The translations under genes and the position numbers were made by a program. From positions 118,528-182,527 of the forward strand of contig CAVQVI010000026.1 of assembly GCA_963717075.1 (NCBI GenBank): DNA of 64,000 nt, written 5' to 3'. Positions 54,363 to 64,000 of the stretch are shown here, in pieces. This DNA comes from JBGOTP01 sp963717075. Lineage in GTDB: Bacteria > Acidobacteriota > Vicinamibacteria > Vicinamibacterales > CAVVIG01. Every line of letters begins with the position of its first letter. The first letter of the stretch is position 1. The notes below the pieces were generated by a model. That model ran no database searches. It was not told where the DNA came from and saw nothing but the letters and a program-made list of their open reading frames with translations.

Positions 54363-57300
54363 CTGTCACCTTCCCCTTAGAGAGGCCTTCCTCGGACCCG
54401 CGGCGGAGCAGGTTCTCGAGGCCTTCGGCAAGAATGCGTACGTTTGGTTCACGGACCAGAGAATCGTGGCCACCGGGCACTTCAACCACATCGAGATCCG
54501 GCAGCTCCGTCGATGTCCACCCAAGGCGCGGGCCCATGTGCTCGTAGACCTGGGCAACCTCCTGGGCGCGGAACAGCGTCACTTTCCCAGAGTAGGGCGC
54601 CGGAGTATGGCGACGCAGGACCTCAACGAAACTTGTGGTGATATACCACTCCCGCAGTTCGTGGGGCACCGGCTCACCGCGGCTGAGGCATTCGCGAAGT
54701 CGCTTGTCCTGTCGCGCCCAGGTGACGTGGCGGGTGACGACCGCGCTCGCGACCCTCCGCAGAAAGCCGAACCCGCTCGCGGCGAAGCCACCCACGAAGC
54801 CATCCACACGTTCGCGCCACCCAAGGCCTCGGGCCACGGTCGACGGGTGGAACGTATCCAACAGCACCACACGGGCCGTACGCTCCCCGGCCGCGGTCAG
54901 TCGTCTCGCGATCTCCAGCGCGACCACTCCCCCCGCCCGAGTAGCCGCCCAGGACATACGGTCCGTGGCTCTGCACGCCACGAATGGCTTCGAGGTATAA
55001 GTCCGCCATCTCCTCGATTGACTCCGCCGGCGGCAGCTGGCCGTCGACGCCGCGGGCTTCGAGCCCGTAGACGGGTTGCTCCGGATCGAGTCTCTCGGAC
55101 GAAGTCGCGGAAGTTGAGGAGGTTTCCGCCCGCTCCGTGCACGCAGAAGAAGGGGCGCCTGCGAGCCTCCCTTGCGAATTGGCACGAGTGGCGTCCAGCC
55201 GTTTCTTGCGGGTGTAGGTGCAGCCGCAGCGGCTGACGGCGCACTGGAGGCGCTGGAAGCGGCCGGCAGGTCGAGGGTCAGGCCGAGACGCTCCCGCACT
55301 TCTGCCGAGAGCGTTTCGAGCGTCGACGCGCTGAAGAGCGTGGCCAGCGGCAGGTCGACGCCCCATGTCTTCCTGATCCGCGCAAAGAGCCGGACAGCGA
55401 TGAGCGAGTGGCCGCCGAGGTCGAAGAAATTGTCCTGCAGGCGAACCGTGGCAACGCCGAGCAACTCGCTCCAGAACCCCGCGAGCTTCTGCTCGATTTC
55501 GTCGCGCGGTCGACCGGCCTGCGACGCGTCTCCAGCCCCAGAAGCCGTTGCATCCACGGAGGCGACGGCGGCCGGCGCCGGTTTCTCCGGTGCACCAAGC
55601 TCCGCGATCATCGCGTGGAGATCGAGCGGCGAGACGAGCACCTGCACTTCCGTCTGTTCAGCAATCACGCGACCAAGGAGATCGAAGCCCTCGTCCGGAA
55701 GGATCCCGTGCTCGACCCAGCGCTCGAGCGGCGTTGGGGGGCTGTCACTTCTGCGCGCGCCCCTGAGCACTTTGTGGTCCACGGCTTTGACCACGTACCC
55801 CTCGATCTCGAGAACCACGTGCCCCTGTTCGTCCGCAAGGGTCGCATCGAGCACACCGACGCCTTCGCCTGATCCGGGCCGCCGCCGTACGTGACTGATC
55901 ACTCGGCGCGGCAGTTGCTGGGTGGTCCGTAGCCGACCATACGACAACGGCACGAACAGACTGGAATCCGCATTAGCGCCTTCGAACAGCGTGAACGCAA
56001 AGCCCGTTGCCATGTCCAGAATAGCCGGGTGAAGGGCATAGACGTCCAGGTCGCCGACATGCGCTTCCGACAGCTCCAGGTGCGCAATCGCTTCGTCGCG
56101 GCCGAATGCGACGCTGCGCACCGCTTTCCATCGCGGGCCGAAGGCCAGAAGCCGTTCCTGGGGCAGAAGCTGCTCGCCAGGCTTGAAGGACTGAGAGCCT
56201 CAGCGTGCAGCGCGGCTTCGATCGCCGAGATATCGATCGTGCCCGGGCACCCAATCGGCCAGTCCGCGTCCTCGCGCCGTCGCATGTTCGATGGTGGGGT
56301 CGCGGCGCGTTCCGCTCCTGATCGCGACGCTGGCGGACCCGTCGGCCTCCCGGCGAACCTCCATGTCCACGCTGCAAGGCGTCTTCTCCGGCACGATCAA
56401 CGGCGCCGTGAATGTGACATCCGACAGTTCGATGGCCCCATCCGCCGACACGACGCCCGAATTGACGAGCGCAGCCCGCACCATTTCCACAAACCCGGTG
56501 CCCGGCAGGACCGGATCCGCACCCCGGACGCGATGCTCGTCGAGGACCCACTGCCATCGCGAATCCAGGATCGCGGAGAACACGACGGTGTCGGGGGCGG
56601 TGTTGAGCCGCCTCTGCAGGAGCGGATGTTCGACTTTCTCGGCACCGGCGGCGTGAGTAGGGCGCCAGCGCCGCCACAGCCATGCCCACTTCCTGCCACG
56701 CTCCCCACTCGACTGCGCGGACAGGAAGGCCTTCAGCGGCCAGTTGCCGCGCGTACGCATTGAGGAATGCATTGGCGGCGACATAATCGACCTGGCCGGC
56801 CGGGCCAAGCACGGCGCTCGTGGACGAGAAGAAGACCAGGAAGTCGAGGGTCTTGTCGCGGAGCGCCTCGACGAGGGCAATCGCGCCCGACACCTTCGGA
56901 CGCAGAACCGCCTCGAGACCACGCCGGTTCCTTCGAATGAAGCGGGGCATCGTCGATGATGCCGGCGGCATGGATGGCGGCGTGGATCTTCCCGAAGCGC
57001 GCCTCGCCTTCGGCAACCGCTCGCCGCATCGCCTCAGGGTCGGCCGCGTCGACGGCCACGACGAGCACCGCACCTCCGGCTGCTTCAATCGCCTGAATGC
57101 CCTGGATTCGCGCCACAGTCGGGTCGCCCGGATCGAGTCGGGCAACAAGGTCGGCCCAATCCTCTCGCGGCGGGAGACCCGTTCGGCTAATCAGGACAAA
57201 CCTGGCCTGCGAGGTGCGCGCCAGTCGTTCTGCAAGAGCGAGCGCGATTCCACCCAGACCACCCGTGATCAGCACGACCCCGTGGCTTCGCAGACGCCAT

Positions 57301-60300
57301 GTCTCAGCGCCTTCAGCAAGTGGCCAACGCTCGTACGCTTCCACGAAGCGATCGCCATCCCGCAAGGCAACTCGCGTCTCCGTGGTCTGTCCCTCGAGCT
57401 CGGCCGACAGCAAGCGAGCGAGCACTTGGGTTGAGCCGAGCACCGCCGGCAAGTCGACCGACCGGCACGCGACCGACGGCATCTCTCTCGGTATCACGAG
57501 GACCGGACCTTGCACGAGCGCCTTGATCGGAAAGCGCGGGACGGCGTCATGTCCGGCGCCATCAGCGCCATTGGTGACGACGATGAGCTCGACTGAACCT
57601 GAAGGCTCTTCGTCGATAAGCGCCTGAGCCAGGCACACAAGTGGCAACAAGTAATTGGCGCTCGACGTCTCAACTGCAGCTGCCCGCTCAAACTCACCGA
57701 CAGCCCCAGAGATGCACGATCTGTGCGGGCGTCTGGCCGAGTTCGGCCAAGACACTCAGAAGTCTGCGGTGATCCTCGCGACTGCCTGGTCGAAGCCGAA
57801 AGCCGTTGTCATCACAACTAAACGACTCTCCGGCCTTCGCGATGTTCACTAGATGGCCGGCCGCTCGCAGGTCGAGAGCAAGTTCGCGACCAACCCCTAG
57901 AGGCGTCCTCGAACACGAGAATGTTCCGTGGAGCATAGGGACGCTTGGAAGCGGGCTCGCTTCGCCTCCACACCGGCCGATAGGTCCATTCGGACCGGTC
58001 CTGCTTCTTCTCGAGCGTCTTCGCGGCCTCTGGCCGGAGGAAGAACCCCGTGCCGGGCTCGATCCAGTGTCGCTCGTGATCGAACGAGTACGTGGGCAGG
58101 CTCACCCGTCTCCGGCCAGCCCCAAAGAACGCGTTCCAGTCGGGATCGACGCCAGCCGCCCACAGCCGGCCCGTCGCAGCCAGAAGGGCTTCTGCGTCGG
58201 TCACCGGATCCTTAGGATGCCGGAGCGAAGGCACAACGAGCCGGTTGGCCGACGCGGTCGGATGGGCCTGCGCAAGAGACGTAAGCGTGCGCCCAGGCCC
58301 AACTTCGAGAAGCGCGTGGCCCCCTTCCGCCGTAAGAGTCGACAAGCCGTCCGCGAACCGGACAGGCTGACGAAGGTGCCTGACCCAGTACGCCGGATCG
58401 CGCGCCTCATCGGCTCGAATCCACGTGCCGGTCACGTTCGAGACAAAGGGAAGCGTCGGCTCGGACAGACTCAGCTTGCGAAGGTACGCCTCGAACTCGC
58501 CGAGGATCGGATCGAGCATGTGCGAGTGCGCAGCCACCGTAATCGGAAGCCGGTGTGCCTCGATTCCCCGCGCCGCGAGCCGCGATTCCAGGTCGACGAT
58601 GGCCGCCACTTCCCCGGAAACGAGACACAGACCGGGACCATTCACAGCAGCGAACGACAGGCCGGGTGTGAGTTCCGGCGTCACTTCGGCCTCAGTCAGC
58701 GGCACCGAGAGCATGCCCCCGTCAGGAAGTGTCTCGAACAGACGGCCGCGGCAGGTGACGACCGCCAGCGCATCGCGCAGCGAGAACACACCAGCGAGAT
58801 GGGCGGCTGCGTATTCACCCATGCTGTGACCGAGCATTGCCACCGGGGCAACCCCCCACGAGCGGAGCAATTGCGCGACAGCCAGCTCGATCGTCAGCAG
58901 AGCAGGCAGTGCGAGCGACGGCCGGAGCAGCTGCTCCGCGGCGCTCGCTTCGCCCCCCGCCGGCGGGAACATCACAGCTCGGAGGTCGAGGCCCTCGTGA
59001 GCGCGAAGAATCTCGAGACAACTCTCCAGATGCGCGCGGAACACCGGTTCAGACTTGTAAAGATCGAACGCCATGCCCGGGTACTGGGCGCCTCCCCCGG
59101 GAAAGAGGAACGCGACCTTCGTACCCGATTGCGTGCTCGACGCTCCGAGCCATCGCGGCGAGCTTCCAGCGCCAAGCACGGCGATGGCGTCTTCCCTGGA
59201 AGAGGTGACGATAGCGCGCCGCTCCGAGAAGCGACGTCTCCCAGTCGCCAGCGTGAAGGCCGCGTCGTTGAGATCGAGGGTCCCCTCCGCTTCCAGGCGC
59301 TCGGCCAGACGCCGCGTGGCACGATCGAGTGACGCCTTCGAGCGGGCAGAGAGCAGCAGCACCGTGCTGCTCCTCGCAGGCTGGCACCGTCTTGACCTCC
59401 GGCGCCTCTTCGAGCACCACGTGCGCGTTCGTGCCGCCCACGCCCGAGTGAGTTGACACCCGCGCGAAGCGGACCTTCGGAGAGCCAGGGTCGAGTCACG
59501 CTCGCTGACGAAGAAGGGCGTCCTTCCCCAATCCACCTCGGGGTTGGGCTCCCGGAAGTGGAGATTCGGCACCAGTGTCCGATGCCTGAGCATTTCCACG
59601 ACTTTGAGAAAGCTCGCGACGCCGGCCGCCGTGTCGAGGTGACCGATGTTCGTCTTCACCGAGCCAATCGCGCAAAAGCCAGAACGATCGGTCAGCGACC
59701 GGAACGCATGGCGTGAGCCCGGCGACCTCGATGGGATCGCCCACCGGGGTCCCGGTTCCGTGGCACTCGATATAGGTGATGGTGTCCGCCGGGACCCCGG
59801 AGAGGTGCAGCGCCTCGGCTACCGCTTCCGCCTGCCCATCGACGCTCGGGGCGAGGTATCCGACCTTGCGGCCGCCGTCATTGTTGACCGCCGAGCCCTT
59901 CACCACCGCGTAGATCGTATCGCCGTCCGCCAGCGCGTCCTCGAGGCGCCGAAGAACAACCACACCGGCACCGCTCCCGAAAATGGTTCCTTTCGCGCGC
60001 CGATCGAACGCCCGACAGTGCCCGTCGTCGGAGAGGATCTCTCCCTCGTGGTACATGTAGCCGTGGCCGTGCGGCATCTCGATGGTCACGCCGCCAGCCA
60101 GGGCCATGTCGCACTCCTGGCTTATCAGGCTCTGACAGGCGGTATGGATCGCGACGAGCGAGGTCGAGCACGCGGTCTGAATATTGACGGACGGGCCACG
60201 CAAGTCGAACAGATACGACACGCGCGTCGTCAGGAAGTCCTTGTCGTTCCCGGTGTGTCGGACGAGGAACAGACCCCGACGCCGCCATCAGCTTCGGATT

Positions 60301-60765
60301 CGTAAACAGGTGGTAGGGCATGTACGCGTTCATGCCCGATCCGCCGAACACCCCGATGCGACCGGAGAACCTTTCCGGGACGTGTCCCGCATCCTCCAGG
60401 GCTTCCCACGCGACCTCAAGGAAGTGGCGATGCTGAGGATCCATGATCGCCGCTTCGCGGGGGCTGAAACCAAAGAAGCCCGCATCGAAGAGCGGCATGT
60501 CTTGAGCTTCGAGCGGCGCGCCCGTCTTGATGTAGGCAGGGTCAGCGAGCAACGCCGGATCGACGCCGGCCGCACGCAGTTCACTGTCGCTCAGCTTTCG
60601 AACTGACTCGACCCCTTGCCGAAGGTTTTCCCAGAACTCGTGTACGGTCCGCGCGCCAGGCACGCGCAAGGCGCGCCCGACGACGGCGATGTCCGTCGCG
60701 GCGATGGCGGCAGGGGTCGTTTCCGGGGCGACGGGAGTGGACGATTGGGAAAGAACGCTAGCCAA
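54352..60765 (-). CDS. Type I polyketide synthase KS-AT-KR-DH-ACP-TE, frameshifted
   Basis: KS (about 60700-59480): MDPQHRHFLEVAWEALEDAG, TACSTSLVAIHTACQSLI with the Cys, IECHGTGTPVGDP and KTNIGHLDTAAG. AT (about 59100-58100): GHSMGEYAAAHLAG and AHSHMLDPI, a pattern usual for malonyl-CoA. KR (about 57300-56700): VLITGGLGGIALALAERLAR and SSTSAVLGPAGQVDYVAANA. DH (about 56640-55850): DEHRVRGADPVLPGTGFVEM. ACP (about 55480): FFDLGGHSLIAVRLFARIRK. TE (about 55180-54400): FFCVHGAGGNLLNFRDFV and YVLGGYSGGGVVALEIARR. Frames change near 60290, 59700, 59480, 59380, 57900, 56910, 56660, 56270, 55160, 55080 and 54930. Start TTG 60765 with AAAGGA upstream. The frame overlaps the NRPS start by 11 bases. 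Confidence 0.9.
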
Positions 60766-61173
60766 CGATGATCAATCCTTTCAGCCCCGCCTTTTCGCAA
60801 GAGACCTGCCGCCTTGACGCTGGATCGGCAGCTATTTTCAAGCCCTCACGCCTAAAGTCCGTTATTAGGCAGCCTTTTGTTCTTTGGAAAGATTCAACAA
60901 GACACGTACATCCGTGGCGCGCAGGCTTCTGAAGAGCCCGTTCTGCCTGCATGGAGCTCATGCGTGACGGTTCTGATCATTGAACGTTCGGGTTTCTTGA
61001 CACCTCATCGATATCGGCGGCCAAGTCGTGCCAGATACTCGTCAGCCTCGGCGGGGTGCAAGTCCTTCGCATTTTGTCGTGTCGATAAGCTATTCACATA
61101 ATTGATCTTACATCCAGTCAACGTCGTTTGACGTGCCCCAGATGCGGCACTTCTGTTGCTATGCTGAATTCCA
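60766..61173. other. Divergent intergenic region upstream of the PKS and GH44 genes
   Basis: These 408 bases are AT-richer than the flanks and hold no confident gene. On the minus strand a 30-codon frame (GTG near 61095; SLSTRQNAKDLHPAEADEYL) looks slightly protein-like but is not supported. Both flanking genes must start from promoters here. Confidence 0.4.
60796..60811 (-). promoter_or_regulatory. Weak candidate sigma-54 promoter of the PKS-NRPS operon
   Basis: Read on the minus strand, the block CGGCAGG-TCTC-TTGCG keeps GG and GC in exact spacing and matches the consensus with about three mismatches. The predicted start lies some 20 bases before TTG 60765. It is offered only because a dedicated sigma-54 activator is encoded elsewhere in the window. 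Confidence 0.25.
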
Positions 61174-62870
61174 GTGCGGCGCTTCCATCTGAGACGTTTG
61201 TTCGCCTGTGCACTGACCATTGTCACTGGCAGCACCGGTGACCCGATCGCAGACCGCCATCGACGTGTCGATCGACGTGTCTGCTCACCGCCATCCGATT
61301 GACGCGCGCATCTACGGCGTCGCATTTGCGGATGCTGCCTCGCTCGTGGATCTGCGCGTTCCGCTCAATCGCCGGGGCGGCAACGTCACGTCTCGCTATA
61401 ACTGGCAGGCGAACGTCAGCAACAGAGCCTCAGATTGGTACTTCGAGAGTATTCCGGAAGGTCCCGCCGTGGCGGGGGCTTCGGCAGATGCATTCATCTC
61501 TGCAGTCAAGAGCCAATGGAGCCGAGCCGCTCATCACGGTTCCGCTGCTTCCATGGGTCGCGAAAGTTGGTCCCAGCCGGAACAATCTGTCCAGCTTTTC
61601 GATTGCGAAGTACGGAGCGCAGACAGGTGCCGATACGCAGTCGTTCCCGGACGCCGGCAACGGCGTCTCCGCCGCGACGGGCCGGAACATTACGGGCAAC
61701 GACCCCAACGATGCCAGTGTTCCATCGAATGCAGCCTTTCAGCGGGGCTGGATTCAGCACCTGGTGAGCCGCTGGGGAACTGCGGCCAGCGGGCGGGGTC
61801 CGCTACTACGCGCTCGACAACGAGCCAAGCCTCTGGCATTCGACTCATCGTGATGTCCATCCAGCGCGGTGCCACGATGGATGAAGTGTTCAACGCTGCG
61901 GTTGCCTACGCAACGCAAATCAAGGCCGTCGACCCGACGGCGCTGATCATGGGACCGGAGGAGTGGGGGTGGACCGGGTATAGGTACAGTGGGGCGGACC
62001 AGCAGTGGGCCGCCACGCACGGCTGGAACAACCTTCCGGATCGAACGGCGCACGGCAACGCCGACTACGTGCCGTGGTATCTCGACCAGATGCGGCGGCG
62101 CGATCAGGCCGCGGGCCAGCGTCTGCTCGACATTTTCAGCCTGCACTTCTATCCGCAGGGCGGGCAGTACGGTAACGACACGTCCACGGCGATGCAACTA
62201 CTGCGGAACCGTTCGACGCGTGCCCTGTGGGACCCGGCTTACGTCGACGAGAGCTGGATCGGCGCCCCGGTACAACTGATTCCACTCATGAAGAACCTGG
62301 TCGGCTCTGTACTATCCGGGGACAAAGATCGGCATCACCGAGTATCACTGGGGAGCAGGGGATCACATCAACGGCGCCACGACACAGGCGGACATTCTCG
62401 GCATCTTCGGGCGCGAGAGCCTCGATCTGGCGACCATCTGGATCTCTCCGCCAGCGATCGACCCCCACTTACAAGGCCATCAAGCTGTACCGCAACTACG
62501 ACGGTCAGGGATCCGCGTTCGGCGACACCAGCGTCTCTGCCGTCGCACCGAATCCCGACTCCCTTTCAGTGTTCGCAGCTCAGCGAGGCGCCAGCGGGCG
62601 CACTGACGATCATGGCGATAAACAAGGATCTATCGAGTAGCCCGTCGGTGAACTTTCGCGTGTCTGGTTTCACGAGCTCGGGCGCGGCTCAGGTTTGGCG
62701 TCTGACCTCGAGCAATGCGATCACCCGCCTGGCGGACGCGACGGTCTCGGGCACGACGCTTGCCGCGACGCTGCCAGCCCAGAGCATCACGTTGTTCGTT
62801 CTCTCGCCTGGCGCTGCTCCTCAGCACTGGCGCCCCGGCGAACGAGGCTTCTCGAGCCGTCAAGTCCTGA
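61174..62870 (+). CDS. Secreted glycoside hydrolase of the GH44 type, frameshifted
   Basis: GTG 61174 gives a signal peptide (RRFHLRRLFACALTIVTG). After a shift near 61235 come IDARIYGVAFADAASLVDLR, VPLNRRGGNVTSRYNWQANV and SNRASDWYFESIPEG. Later frames give EPLITVPLLPWVAKVGPSRN, the acid/base Glu in RYYALDNEPSLWHSTHRD, DPTALIMGPEEWGWTGYRYS, LLDIFSLHFYPQGGQYG and the nucleophile region KIGITEYHWGAGDHINGATT. A beta-sandwich tail follows (NFRVSGFTSSGAAQVWRL, QSITLFVLSPGAAP) and the frame ends at 62870. About nine frame changes are needed. GH44 enzymes are retaining endo-beta-glucanases/xyloglucanases, so it may hydrolyse plant polysaccharide or the EPS. Confidence 0.82.
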
Positions 62871-62875
62871 GGATC

Positions 62876-64000
62876 ATGGAGACCCCGAAACGGGCATCCG
62901 GCAGCGTTCGGTCGCGAACTGGCGATTATCGCGCGTCAAATGAACGCCGAGACCGAAAGCCGGGTGCTCGCGCAAAATCACGGTCGTCATCGCGTCGTAC
63001 AAGAGACCGGACGCTCTACCGACCGTCCTCGCGTCTTTGAAGCGACAGACACTGCCGCCGAGTGAGTTCGAGGTGGCCGTGGTGATTGACGGCATCGACG
63101 AGTCCGAGGGCCAGTACCGACACCTCCTCGAGAGCGCCCGACGCGAGGTTCCGTTCCCACTTCACTACGAGTTCCAGGATAACGCCGGGCAGTCGGTCGC
63201 GCGGCACCGCGCCATCTGCAGCGCTTCCACCCCTTGGATTTGTGTCGTCGACGATGACATGGACCTGTTGCCAGACTTTCTTGCGGAGCACCTCGGGGCT
63301 CTAGATCCGGCGGGAGCAAAACTGTTGTCATCGGACGGGTGATTCCAGAAGACGGCTGGAAGGACGCGCCCCTCTATGAGGCTGTTCGCACCAGCCACAT
63401 GCTCGAGTGGCACGAGGTTCTCGCACTCGGGTTGAAAGAGCCGTGGGGGTACACGCTCGTCACGCAGAACGTGTCATTCGGCAGAGAATTCTACCTGGAG
63501 GTAGGTGGGTTCGACGCGAAACTCAGACTTGGAGAGGACTCCGAGCTTGGGCTGCGTTTCGAGTTTGCTGGAGGTCGGTTCGTTTTCGCAGTCAAGGCGG
63601 CGGCAATCCACCGCTCGCGTGTGGGATCCTATGACGCGTGGCTCCGCCGCTGCTATCGAGTACGGCAGGATGGGCGTCTACATCTACGAGAAGCTCGGAA
63701 GGGATCCCCGCGCCCATCCGTTGAGAAATCTCGTGAATGGAAGCCGGCTGAACGCCGCGGCCGTCCATGCGCTGTGCTGGTCGGATGCCCTCACGCATTC
63801 CGGGATCGCGACCTTGAAGCTGACGGGCGACCGCGCTGCGCCGCATCGGGATCCTGGACGCCGCGATCGCCACACACAAGGCGATCCTGGCGCTCGCCTA
63901 TCACCTCGGCGTCAAGAGCGCGATGGGCTCTTGGCGTCGGGTTTTGCAAGCGGAGCGAGCCTTCGCGTCAGCCTCGGAAGCGCCTCACGATCCCACGTAG
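62876..64000 (+). CDS. Family 2 glycosyltransferase, frameshifted, ending at the window edge
   Basis: After an uncertain start (ATG 62876; FGRELAIIARQMNAETESRV continues in another frame) the GT-A domain reads KITVVIASYKRPDALPTVLA, SLKRQTLPPSEFEVAVVIDG, ARHRAICSASTPWICVVDDD with the D-x-D, then FLAEHLGAL. Past a shift at about 63340 it continues EPWGYTLVTQNVSFGREFYL and EVGGFDAKLRLGEDSELGLR. The C-terminal part lies in two further frames (shifts about 63655 and 63845) and stops with TAG at the last three bases. It is probably soluble or membrane-associated. It starts 5 bases after the GH44 stop, suggesting co-transcription. Confidence 0.75.

Noticed and set aside
57806..59332. 508-codon plus-strand open frame opposite the PKS AT domain
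   Set aside because: It is the reverse complement of intact AT motifs such as GHSMGEYAAAHLAG; composition is antisense-like.
61005..61325. Minus-strand 106-codon frame and a 30-codon frame upstream of the GH44 gene
   Set aside because: SLSTRQNAKDLHPAEADEYL looks mildly protein-like, but the frame ends at once, has no family, and overlaps the GH44 start.
1..64000. tRNA/rRNA genes, CRISPR arrays, prophage or insertion-sequence transposases
   Set aside because: None was recognised; the only excisionase-like protein has no integrase partner, and no spaced direct-repeat array was seen.

Overview
The window is high-GC bacterial DNA. It carries long polycistronic operons and many sigma-54, histidine-kinase and GGDEF regulators. 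It also carries an outer-membrane exopolysaccharide (EPS) export system and short intergenic palindromes. The mix (outer-membrane barrel proteins, GAF/SpoIIE phosphatase, DprE1/DprE2-like enzymes beside EPS genes, sigma-54 control of EPS, hybrid PKS/NRPS) best fits a Gram-negative soil bacterium of the Acidobacteriota, possibly Vicinamibacteria. That placement is inference; no rRNA gene is present.

Layout. 1-3.1 kb: the end of an outer-membrane barrel gene, ahcY, and a quinone-oxidoreductase gene. 3.1-9.8 kb: a complete-looking histidine operon (hisI-G-D-C-B-H-F-A) behind a classical-looking attenuator, with a His-rich leader peptide, a GC hairpin and a T-run. 9.9-21.5 kb: regulatory and housekeeping genes. 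These are a GAF/SpoIIE phosphatase, a FabZ-like protein lacking the catalytic His, an EamA transporter, a diguanylate cyclase, a PCYCGC protein, a hybrid histidine kinase, a FliA/WhiG-type sigma factor, an excisionase-like HTH protein coupled to a lone DHp-like helical protein, an NtrC-type regulator with a 126-bp duplication of its 3' end, an RPW-repeat protein and a Dabb protein. 21.5-23.8 kb: a secreted YceI protein coupled to a CXXCH-bearing barrel-like protein, flanked by palindromic elements.

24-47 kb is a large EPS/capsule locus. A minus-strand operon makes nucleotide and polyprenyl sugars (UDP-sugar dehydrogenase, epimerase, HAD-UbiA prenyltransferase, DprE1-like oxidase, DprE2-like reductase). 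A divergent regulatory node follows (pseudo-receiver/PilZ protein and a sigma-54 activator with a GSFTDA loop). Then come the export and polymerisation genes: ExeA-type ATPase, Wzz-like chain-length protein, Wzy/WaaL-like polymerase, GT2, a BY-kinase-like protein without a P-loop, two nucleotidyltransferase/beta-helix proteins (one fused to a WcaJ-type sugar transferase), Wza, WecG and an outer-membrane barrel. A sigma-54 promoter match (GG/GC spacing exact) sits at 32045-32060 between the activator and the export genes, and a second at 39037-39052.

44.8-60.8 kb is a hybrid polyketide/non-ribosomal peptide locus. It contains a phosphopantetheinyl transferase, an epimerase, a GMC oxidoreductase with a CxxCxxCxxxC motif, and an NRPS (formyltransferase, partial condensation-like, A domain interrupted by a luciferase-like monooxygenase, carrier). 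It also contains a PKS (KS-AT-KR-DH-ACP-TE). By domain logic the downstream NRPS should start the chain and the upstream PKS should extend and release it. 61-64 kb holds a secreted GH44-family glycosidase and a GT2 glycosyltransferase that ends at the window edge.

Caution: from about 33.7 kb to the right edge most genes are split by single-base frameshifts at otherwise intact protein sequence, whereas only about seven genes are affected in the first 33 kb. This looks much more like uncorrected indels in a draft or long-read assembly than decay. Frameshifted genes are therefore annotated as CDS spanning all frames, with approximate shift positions.
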